Assembly: GCA_964626015.1 (NCBI GenBank)
Contig: CAZVCC010000107.1
Location: 1-5,380 of the forward strand
Reading direction: 5' to 3'
DNA length: 5,380 nucleotides
Origin: CAIKZJ01 sp964626015
GTDB lineage: Bacteria > Bacteroidota > Ignavibacteria > Tepidaquicellales > Tepidaquicellaceae
Each line of letters opens with the position of its first letter. Position 1 is the stretch's first letter. Under the pieces are notes generated by a model, which worked only from the letters and a program-made list of their open reading frames with translations, ran no database searches and was not told the origin of the DNA. Shown here one piece after another: positions 1 to 5,380 of the stretch. Both the position numbers and the translations under genes were made by a program.

Positions 1-37
1 GAATCCGCCTCGGCGAACAAACAAATAAAAACTCTAC

Positions 38-180
38 CACAGAGTTCACCGAGAAAAATCACCGAGAACACAGAGAAAAACATTAATTATTTCAAAGAGA
101 ATTTATCACAGAGTAAGAGCAGAGAACACAGAGAAAGGATTTGCTTTATTGCTAAGAGCAAGAGAAATTTTATCACTGAG
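38..180. repeat. Degenerate CACnGAG repeat cluster
   Basis: Seven heptamers of the form CACnGAG occur on the plus strand at 38-44, 47-53, 60-66, 69-75, 107-113, 127-133 and 174-180. The first four form two pairs, each with heptamers starting 9 bases apart, and the pairs are offset by 22 bases. A 15-base block, GAGAACACAGAGAAA, is exactly duplicated at 64-78 and 122-136. Similar purine-rich 'CACAGAG...CACAGAGAAA' tracts occur between genes in many environmental bacterial genomes; that statement is from memory. Unit spacing is irregular (9 to 47 bases) and there are no conserved spacers, so this is not a CRISPR array. Copies further right are increasingly degraded, and CACATAGAGAGG near 638-649 may be an outlying relic. 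Confidence 0.7.
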
Positions 181-225
181 GGTACGGAATGGCTGATGAC
201 TACAAGTGTATATTGATTTATGAAT

Positions 226-323
226 ATTTTAAAATGGTATTGTAATAATTATAAACAATATGTACGTTTACATAGGTTAAAATAATTTAGGTTTAAATAG
301 CAATCAATTTTATTTTTAAACCT
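226..323. repeat. Cluster of AT-rich inverted repeats
   Basis: Four inverted repeats follow one another: the palindrome ATTTTAAAAT (226-235); TATTGT/ACAATA (238-243 with 255-260); TATGTA/TACATA (259-264 with 269-274, loop CGTT); and AGGTTTAAA/TTTAAACCT (289-297 with 315-323, 17-base loop). The last is the strongest and can be lengthened on the inside if two bases are bulged. None is followed by a T-run on the plus strand, so a classical intrinsic terminator is not supported. In sequence this AT-rich, short inverted repeats arise often by chance; only the 9-bp pair deserves attention. Confidence 0.4.
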
Positions 324-731
324 GCATAGGGAGATAAAAACCAAATCATTTGATGCACAAAAGAAATAATACAGCATATATTATTGAGTGCAGAGATAAT
401 TTAAATTTCGTTTACAGCAAAAACGGATTATTTCATTACTATCTCATATTTCTTCCAGCCATTAATAATATCGTTCGATACGATAGCACTGCACGGCATT
501 ATTCATACATGATTGTTTCCACTTACATTTTACATACATTAATTATTCTCAAATATAAAGAAAATTTTACGGGAGGCAGTAATGGACAAGGGACCATAAA
601 GAAAAGGAGAAAGTCTTTGCTGTTTAAAAGTTCTTAACACATAGAGAGGAATTCAAAAACAAATATAATGATTTTAAAAAGGAGCCGGCACAATCAGTAG
701 AATCGCCCCCACAGGATAGATTCAAATAAAA

Positions 732-748
732 TTATAGTAAAACTATAA
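732..748. repeat. Perfect 7-bp hairpin, loop AAA
   Basis: TTATAGT (732-738), a three-base AAA loop, and ACTATAA (742-748) form a perfect small hairpin. It is AT-rich and would be weak as RNA. The bases after it on the plus strand are A-rich rather than T-rich, and on the opposite strand it is followed by AATTTTATTTG. A weak minus-strand terminator or a protein-binding dyad are both possible, and neither is well supported. Confidence 0.35.
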
Positions 749-759
749 AAATATTGATG

Positions 760-775
760 TGTCAGCCCTTTGACA
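760..775. repeat. Small hairpin TGTCA/TGACA
   Basis: TGTCA (760-764) and TGACA (771-775) are complementary across a six-base loop, GCCCTT. The right arm contains an exact TTGACA hexamer (770-775), like a sigma-70 -35 element, but no matching -10 hexamer lies 16-18 bases further on. The dyad could be an operator-like site or chance. Confidence 0.25.
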
Positions 776-790
776 AAGAATTTAACTAAA

Positions 791-885
791 TTTGAATGAA
801 CATTAAATGCTGTAAGTAATGAATGAAACGGTAAAGACGGTGGTGGTTTGGAATCATAAATTCATTACGTTTAATTTCATTCAAA
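791..885. repeat. Nested inverted repeat with G-rich apex
   Basis: The outer arms TTTGAATGAA (791-800) and TTCATTCAAA (876-885) are a perfect 10-bp inverted repeat. Inside them, GTAATGAAT (816-824) and ATTCATTAC (860-868) are a perfect 9-bp inverted repeat. Both stems can form at once, giving a 95-base two-step stem. The apical loop (825-859) contains the tract 839-851, GGTGGTGGTTTGG, which stands out in this AT-rich region. It ends 114 bases before the start of the lipoprotein gene, so it may lie in its leader or just upstream of its promoter. Possible readings are a structured leader, a small RNA or a miniature mobile element; no target-site duplication is visible. Confidence 0.5.
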
Positions 886-911
886 ACAATCGCATTTAGC
901 GAAGGAGCCAA

Positions 912-939
912 TTGACTCATAGAAGAAAAAGAATAAAAA
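912..939 (+). promoter_or_regulatory. Weak sigma-70-like promoter candidate
   Basis: TTGACT (912-917) is one mismatch from the -35 consensus. After a 16-base spacer comes TAAAAA (934-939), a poor match to TATAAT. Transcription would start roughly 50 bases before the lipoprotein start codon, and could cover both genes because only 29 bases separate them. Major promoters in Bacteroidota often follow a different pattern (TTTG and TAnnTTTG), so this sigma-70-style match is tentative. Confidence 0.22.
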
Positions 940-999
940 TTGATTTACTGAAGAGATTTGTGAATCCAAAGTTTTATTAAAAATTAGAATAGATTCAAA

Positions 1000-2037
1000 A
1001 TGAATAACTATAAAAATGCTTTACCATGGTTTGTTGTTGTGTTGTTATGTTTAGGGCTGTTTTCATCGTGTAGCGAAGATAACCCAATTGTTCACTCTAA
1101 CGACCCCGTCATCGTTGACAGTAATTACTTCAATTGGAAATTCGACACATTGCAGATTATGCCCTCATTCGGAATGTATATTGCCGATACAAACAATATA
1201 TTTATTCCGGGTAATCATTATATGATGTATATCAATAAAGGTTCTGTGAAATATAAAAGTTACAATGATATTGACTTTGCAGGTTGGTGTATTGCTGGTA
1301 CAAGTATTAATAATGTTTATATCGGTGGTTCATCTATTACGCTGAATAGGACAAAACTCAAGAGGTGGGATGGAACTGTAATAAGGGATATAGCAATGCC
1401 GATTGACACATCTACTTATATAGTTACAATAGAACCGATTTCAGAAAACGAACTCTGGATATCAACAACAAAAAACATCATTTATCATTACCTGAATGAT
1501 TCCTTTACAACGTATAGACTTGATAGCAATCTTGTAGATGGATTAATATATAAAGATAATGTAGGTGGTTTATATGCTTCTTTTACTAAGTTTTACTATG
1601 GATTAAATGCTCATTTGAATTATATGTTTAAATTCGAAAATAATTCCTGGGTGGAAGTTAGTAAGGATTCTGTAAGCGTGAATAGTGAAATGCAAGATAT
1701 TATAGGATTTAGTGACAATAAAATGTTACGCTCAGGAAAAACAGGTTTATATTGTTTTACAGGAAGTACCTGGGAAAAATATGTTAACTTACCTAATAGT
1801 CTATCAGGAATCCTACGGTGTAGCGGTAGAGATGCTAAAAGTGTTTTATTTCAAGCAGATGAGGATCATCAATCCTATCTTTTTTATTATGATGGTATGC
1901 AATTTTATAGAATCTCTAATTATGTATTTCCTTATCTTGGTCTGGAATCGTTGCAATATAAATTTGGAAGATATTATATAACAACTGGTGAAGACTTTTT
2001 GGGAAATAGTTTTTTATGTACAGCAAAATTTAAATAA
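1000..2037 (+). CDS. Outer-membrane lipoprotein, probable seven-bladed beta-propeller
   Basis: This 345-residue protein starts at the first possible ATG: an in-frame TAG lies at 985-987. There is no clear Shine-Dalgarno, only A-rich sequence. Residues 1-23 form a lipoprotein signal peptide (basic K5, hydrophobic core 10-21) with lipobox FSSC and lipidated Cys24. The SEDNP after it resembles the acidic export signal that sends Bacteroidota lipoproteins to the outer face of the outer membrane. The mature part contains repeats beginning near residues 63, 102, 148, 187, 237, 277 and 321. Each has a 'N-x-hydrophobic-aromatic' strand (NNIFI, NNVYI, NELWI, GGLYA, NKMLR, KSVLF, GRYYI). Most then have an 'aromatic-x-aromatic, D/N-G/N' hairpin (KRWDGT, FKFENNSW, YCFTGSTW, FYYDGMQF). 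The spacing of 39-50 residues fits propeller blades. The last repeat is short, so the N-terminal strand near 47-60 may close the ring. No catalytic motif is visible; a binding or scaffolding role is inferred. It is probably in an operon with the large secreted protein 29 bases downstream. Confidence 0.9.
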   Translation: MNNYKNALPWFVVVLLCLGLFSSCSEDNPIVHSNDPVIVDSNYFNWKFDTLQIMPSFGMYIADTNNIFIPGNHYMMYINKGSVKYKSYNDIDFAGWCIAGTSINNVYIGGSSITLNRTKLKRWDGTVIRDIAMPIDTSTYIVTIEPISENELWISTTKNIIYHYLNDSFTTYRLDSNLVDGLIYKDNVGGLYASFTKFYYGLNAHLNYMFKFENNSWVEVSKDSVSVNSEMQDIIGFSDNKMLRSGKTGLYCFTGSTWEKYVNLPNSLSGILRCSGRDAKSVLFQADEDHQSYLFYYDGMQFYRISNYVFPYLGLESLQYKFGRYYITTGEDFLGNSFLCTAKFK

Positions 2038-2066
2038 CAAAGTTATAAAAATAAAAATCAACTAAG
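2038..2066 (+). other. Short spacer between the two genes
   Basis: Only 29 bases separate the lipoprotein stop codon from the next ATG. The spacer is A-rich, contains no hairpin or T-run terminator and no strong Shine-Dalgarno, and carries an in-frame TAA at 2052-2054 that fixes the downstream start. This supports transcription of the two genes as one unit. Confidence 0.65.
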
Positions 2067-5000
2067 ATGAATAATAAATATTTTATAATATTAACATTGT
2101 TAATAATGTTACTAATCGGAAATTTATATGCACAAACCAGTACATATAACATTTCCAATATTAACAATAACACAACTGATAAATTTGATCTCGTAACAGA
2201 TATGTGCTTCATGAATTTAAATACCGGATATGTAACTGCTACATGGTATAATAATGTTCCTAATCCCGCTAAATATTATAATTTTTTATATAAAACAACA
2301 AACAGTGGTATAAATTGGACAAAATTATGGAGTTATGAATTCCCGCCAATAAGCAGCACAGGAAAATTAGCGATTTCCATGAAAAATGAAATAGGGTATT
2401 TTATAAAGCAGGGTTCATATAAACGTGTTTTGAGAACTTCAAACGGTGGTGCTAATTATATGGAACTTGATTTAGAACCCAATAATCCAAGCTATACTTT
2501 TCCAAACTATCTATCTGAACCTGTAACAAGTATGAATTCGCTTAATGATTTATTTATAATACGAAAATTTAAAAAAGAAGTGGTTAAGATTTATTTATAT
2601 ATCGGGCACTATTACCAGTACACTTATTCTTTACCACAAGGTGTTGAACTTTATCATGTTGAAGTATCTCATACAAATAATATTGTATATGTTTGTGGTA
2701 GAAAACTAAGTTATGGTCAATGGAAGCCTTTTTTAGCAAAACTTACTCCTGAGCATGGTGCTTTGTTTACTACTATTCTTGACTTTGACGGTGAACATGA
2801 TACTTATAGTATTGGTTCATTAATTCATATGAGTATAATCAACAATGGCAATGGCGATATTATTAAAATTTCAGGTGCAAATAAGTTAATTGAATACAAT
2901 ACAGTCTCGAATAATGTTTCTGTATTGACGAGTACCTGGTCTGAAGGAAGGAAAATAACCTTCAGCGATGCAAATAATGGTTTTTATATGAATTCAGATA
3001 TGACAACTGATGATCCACCATTAGAATTGGGAAATTCAGCTATATATAGGACAACTAATAATGGTCAAAGCTGGTTACCTGACTTTTCTTCAACAACGGG
3101 TTCTTTAAGCTATCCCAATAGATTTTATTCATGCGGAAACATTGCCTATTTTACTTGTTCCGTCGTATCCAATAATCAAGCTTATTTTTATTCACGAAAT
3201 TTAAGCAAATCATTAGCAACATATCATGACAATATTTCAAGTTCTGGTAATATTATAATTAATAATCAAACCCCACCATTCCAAACACCCAGCACAATAA
3301 ATATAAGAGGGGGTAGTATGCCGCTTTGGACAGAACCTGTTCTAAATCAAGGACAGTCGGAAGAAGAAAAGATATTTTATAGATGGTCTTTTAACGAAAT
3401 GATAAATTCAATTCCCAGCTATGACTTTTTCTACGATGGAGAATTGGCAGCACACTATAAAACCAAACAAAAAGCAGACAATGCATGGGCTATTAATAAT
3501 GCTAATCAGACAAAAGCGATTAGGGACACTAATTATCTCAATAATAATCCACTAAATCTGATTCATCAAGTTCATGAGAGTATTGGGGGAATATTTTATA
3601 CTCGTTCAACAAACGGAGGAGGAAACTGGTCAAGTGAAGAGGTAGTAAATTATAATCAATATACAAACGCCGCCTTTGGAAACAGGAATCCAAGTATAAC
3701 AGTAAAGAGAATGGGAGTAAATCCAATCACTATATCCGAGCCCGATAAAAATGTCGCTGTAGTATGGGAAAGGTATAATCACGCAACAGGAAAAACAGAA
3801 ATCCTTGCTTCAGAAAGAGGACGAAATATTCAAAATACGGATTATGAATGGAAAGGATATGATGATAATACAGGATCATTTATATTTACTTCTTTTCCAT
3901 CATCATCAGATTTTCAGAGTACACCTAAAATATTTGTTTCAAGTTTTTTAACAACCAGTAATTTATACAATAGCGCTTTGGTTGTGCCGCATTTAGAGAA
4001 AAATGGAAATAATACTAAGGTAATAGTTTCGATCAAGTATCAGACACATAGTTATGACTTATTAGTTGATGAAGGAGATATTAAAAACCTTTCAGTATCT
4101 TCATCTTACAACTATTATGGTGTATTTGAATTACACATGGTTTATCAAAAAGATAATTCCATAAATAATATTGTGTATAAGAAAATAATGGCTGGATGGG
4201 ATTTGTTAACCCCCTCAATACAACATGCTGTTTTAGAAACTGTTGAAAATCTTGGGAGCCTTGACGGAATGCGTGCAAGATTTACACCGGATATTTCAGT
4301 ACAAAATGGTTTACCGGTTGTAACATATTGCGGTAATTATTACGACAATAGAATAATACAATATGAGGACGAAACAGTTTCAGATAATATGATGAGTTTA
4401 CTAAATCATACAACGATTACTCTCTTTAAAACAACCAATAATGGAGCCTGGAGTGAATACGTAAGGTTTACAGGGTTAAATCCACAAGAGAATCCAAATG
4501 TTGAAGGTTCAAAGAATGCTATGGCATATTTGTTAAGCTTTAGAAAAAATGGATCATATTTTCAGTATGTAAAAATAAACGGACTATCACAATATTATTG
4601 TACTCCGGAATCTTACAGCGGGACTGACGCAAAATTTGTAAGGGGAAGTTATATTGGTCAATTTGGCAGTAATTATAATCCATTATTACTTACTTTATCG
4701 AATCCCGACGCTAATTCGCGTTACACAATAGGTCAGCGGCCTTTTTCTATTAGCAATATTGCAAGTAGTGACGGTTTTAATAATCTTGAGGCAACGATTG
4801 AAAGAGATAACACAACATACTCACTCACTTTAGGTCCTATTATTGCGAGTAATACAACGTATGGTTTTGAAGACGATACACCCCCTCAAACTGTTCATAA
4901 TCCTGTCGAATTTAACGAAACAATGATTTCAGCAGTATTTTCATTAAGTGATAATGATACTTTATTAATTGGCGCAAACGGTAAATACACAACCGCTGAT

Positions 5001-5380
5001 TCAGAGTTTCAACCTTTGAAATACCATGTAGATCTTGTAAACGCTTCAACGATGGAGATACATAGAGAACTTTTTAGAGATACCATTAATATTGAAGATT
5101 CTGTTGGAATCGAGTTTTTGCGAGGTTATATAATCAATAACATCTCAAATGGAACTGACCAGTTTTATGTACAAATGGTTGTTGATTCAGTTGATGCAGA
5201 GGATGGTGATTATGGGATGACCGGTGAATATGCTGACGATACTCCTCCTGAGGGTGATGCTCCTATGAACTATAAAACAAAGATATTCTTTGAAAATAGT
5301 TCTAATTCTCTTTCTTCTGGAAACCAGATACCAAAGAACTACGAACTTGCACAGAATTATCCGAATCCATTTAATCCTGT
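2067..5380 (+). CDS. Large T9SS-secreted multi-propeller protein (3' end outside window)
   Basis: The frame is open from ATG 2067 to the window edge: 1104 full codons plus two bases, with no stop. An in-frame TAA at 2052-2054 excludes an earlier start. Residues 1-22 are a Sec signal peptide with likely cleavage LYA|QT. The N-terminal region (about 40-400) resembles Ycf48/BNR propellers: 'DMCFMNLNTGYV' (45-56), and Asp-box motifs TTNSGINW (77-84), TSNGGANY (124-131, Tyr for Trp) and TTNNGQSW (329-336). The central region (about 495-840) is sialidase-like, with STNGGGNW (514-521), a one-residue-shorter TTNNGAW (789-795) and recurring strands such as QVHESIGGIFYTRS, AVVWERY and HMVYQKD. The sialidase catalytic set (Arg triad, Tyr/Glu) cannot be assigned, so enzyme activity is not claimed. 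Residues about 905-1075 form a beta-rich module with 'YHVDLVNASTMEI' (986-998). NYELAQNYPNPFNP (1091-1104) opens the T9SS type A sorting domain; the rest, usually some 70 residues, lies beyond the window. The product is expected to be exported and held on, or released from, the cell surface, possibly working with the upstream lipoprotein. Confidence 0.92.
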   Translation, partial: MNNKYFIILTLLIMLLIGNLYAQTSTYNISNINNNTTDKFDLVTDMCFMNLNTGYVTATWYNNVPNPAKYYNFLYKTTNSGINWTKLWSYEFPPISSTGKLAISMKNEIGYFIKQGSYKRVLRTSNGGANYMELDLEPNNPSYTFPNYLSEPVTSMNSLNDLFIIRKFKKEVVKIYLYIGHYYQYTYSLPQGVELYHVEVSHTNNIVYVCGRKLSYGQWKPFLAKLTPEHGALFTTILDFDGEHDTYSIGSLIHMSIINNGNGDIIKISGANKLIEYNTVSNNVSVLTSTWSEGRKITFSDANNGFYMNSDMTTDDPPLELGNSAIYRTTNNGQSWLPDFSSTTGSLSYPNRFYSCGNIAYFTCSVVSNNQAYFYSRNLSKSLATYHDNISSSGNIIINNQTPPFQTPSTINIRGGSMPLWTEPVLNQGQSEEEKIFYRWSFNEMINSIPSYDFFYDGELAAHYKTKQKADNAWAINNANQTKAIRDTNYLNNNPLNLIHQVHESIGGIFYTRSTNGGGNWSSEEVVNYNQYTNAAFGNRNPSITVKRMGVNPITISEPDKNVAVVWERYNHATGKTEILASERGRNIQNTDYEWKGYDDNTGSFIFTSFPSSSDFQSTPKIFVSSFLTTSNLYNSALVVPHLEKNGNNTKVIVSIKYQTHSYDLLVDEGDIKNLSVSSSYNYYGVFELHMVYQKDNSINNIVYKKIMAGWDLLTPSIQHAVLETVENLGSLDGMRARFTPDISVQNGLPVVTYCGNYYDNRIIQYEDETVSDNMMSLLNHTTITLFKTTNNGAWSEYVRFTGLNPQENPNVEGSKNAMAYLLSFRKNGSYFQYVKINGLSQYYCTPESYSGTDAKFVRGSYIGQFGSNYNPLLLTLSNPDANSRYTIGQRPFSISNIASSDGFNNLEATIERDNTTYSLTLGPIIASNTTYGFEDDTPPQTVHNPVEFNETMISAVFSLSDNDTLLIGANGKYTTADSEFQPLKYHVDLVNASTMEIHRELFRDTINIEDSVGIEFLRGYIINNISNGTDQFYVQMVVDSVDAEDGDYGMTGEYADDTPPEGDAPMNYKTKIFFENSSNSLSSGNQIPKNYELAQNYPNPFNP
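5337..5378 (+). other. Start of T9SS C-terminal sorting domain
   Basis: Residues 1091-1104 of the large protein read NYELAQNYPNPFNP. This is the well-known beginning of the Por_Secre_tail/type A sorting domain recognised by the type IX secretion machinery. It is preceded by a Ser/Asn-rich linker (1077-1087), as is usual. The domain's remaining strands are outside the window, so completeness cannot be judged. The organism should carry PorU/PorV-type sorting genes elsewhere. Confidence 0.92.

Larger units (their letters stand above)
1..999. other. Long intergenic region without a convincing gene
   Basis: About 1 kb of AT-rich sequence precedes the first gene. Reading both strands, I find no open frame with recognisable protein content, no tRNA or rRNA shape and no transposase remnant. 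It holds a CACnGAG repeat cluster (38-180), AT-rich inverted repeats (226-323), two small hairpins (732-748 and 760-775), a nested inverted repeat (791-885) and a weak promoter candidate (912-939). The remaining stretches, roughly 324-731 and 886-911, show nothing I can name. The extreme left edge (6-15, CGCCTCGGCG) is a short GC-rich inverted repeat that may be the end of a longer palindrome cut by the window. The region could be a decayed gene or a spacer that has collected repeats. Confidence 0.7.

Noticed and set aside
38..180. CRISPR-like direct repeats
   Set aside because: Unit spacing is irregular, the conserved core is only 7-15 bases, there are no uniform spacers, and no cas gene is present.
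568..579. TACGGGAGGCAG, identical to a conserved 16S rRNA segment
   Set aside because: The 12-base match does not continue on either side into any recognisable rRNA sequence, so a 16S fragment is not supported; coincidence is likely enough in 1 kb.
571..599. GGGAGG followed five bases later by a five-codon frame (MDKGP, stop TAA)
   Set aside because: It looks like a leader peptide with a strong Shine-Dalgarno, but it is 400 bases from the next gene, has no run of regulatory codons and no attenuator hairpin, and this bacterial group seldom relies on Shine-Dalgarno pairing.
350..637. Open frame of 95 codons on the plus strand beginning at TTG
   Set aside because: It starts at a TTG followed by ATG at 353, has no ribosome-binding site at a proper distance, and its translation shows no signal peptide, domain or family resemblance. 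In sequence this AT-rich, a frame of this length can arise by chance.
787..794. TAAATTTG, an exact match to the Bacteroidota -7 promoter pattern TAnnTTTG
   Set aside because: The nearest upstream TTTG (769-772) is only 14 bases away, shorter than the usual spacing of about 19-21, and the octamer is common by chance in AT-rich DNA.
716..999. ATAGATTCAAA repeated at 716-726 and directly before the lipoprotein start (989-999)
   Set aside because: An 11-base direct repeat within 300 bases of AT-rich sequence is expected by chance, and the first copy is not followed by a start codon.
2030..4278. Minus-strand open frames at 2030-2212, 3538-3726 and 4081-4278, and a plus-strand frame at 1712-1981
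   Set aside because: They lie inside the two well-supported genes in other frames, have no recognisable domains, and are shadows of the real coding frames.

Overview
The window is AT-rich DNA from a bacterium of the Bacteroidota/Ignavibacteriota side of the FCB superphylum. Three things point there. The second gene ends, at the right edge of the window, in NYELAQNYPNPFNP, the opening of a type IX secretion (T9SS) C-terminal sorting domain; the 'QNYPNPFNP' form is especially common in Ignavibacteria and neighbouring lineages. The first gene encodes a lipoprotein with an acidic SED stretch directly after the lipobox cysteine, like the surface-export signal of Bacteroidota lipoproteins. Neither gene has a clear Shine-Dalgarno sequence, which is usual in this group. 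The assignment to Ignavibacteria rather than another FCB lineage is an inference.

Layout: positions 1-999 contain no convincing gene. The left part (38-180) is a degenerate family of CACnGAG repeats, including an exact 15-base duplication. It is followed by a very AT-rich stretch with several small inverted repeats (226-323), then by sequence in which only a chance open frame is seen (350-637). Two short hairpins follow (732-748, 760-775). A larger nested inverted repeat (791-885) has an unusually G-rich, quadruplex-like apex, and a weak promoter candidate lies at 912-939.

Positions 1000-2037 encode a 345-residue lipoprotein made of about seven repeats of 39-50 residues, best read as a beta-propeller. 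After 29 bases, positions 2067-5380 encode a large secreted protein (at least 1104 residues, open at the right edge) on the same strand. It has a signal peptide, an N-terminal propeller-like region with Asp-box (BNR) motifs, a central sialidase-like propeller region, a beta-rich module and the start of the T9SS sorting domain.

The two genes are probably co-transcribed. Both products should end up outside the cytoplasm: the lipoprotein anchored in the outer membrane, perhaps facing outward, and the large protein exported by T9SS and attached to the surface or released. A shared role in binding something at the cell surface is plausible, but no catalytic residues or ligand are recognisable. No CRISPR array, RNA gene, insertion sequence or defence system was found. 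The most unusual non-coding signal is the nested inverted repeat with the G-rich apex upstream of the gene pair.
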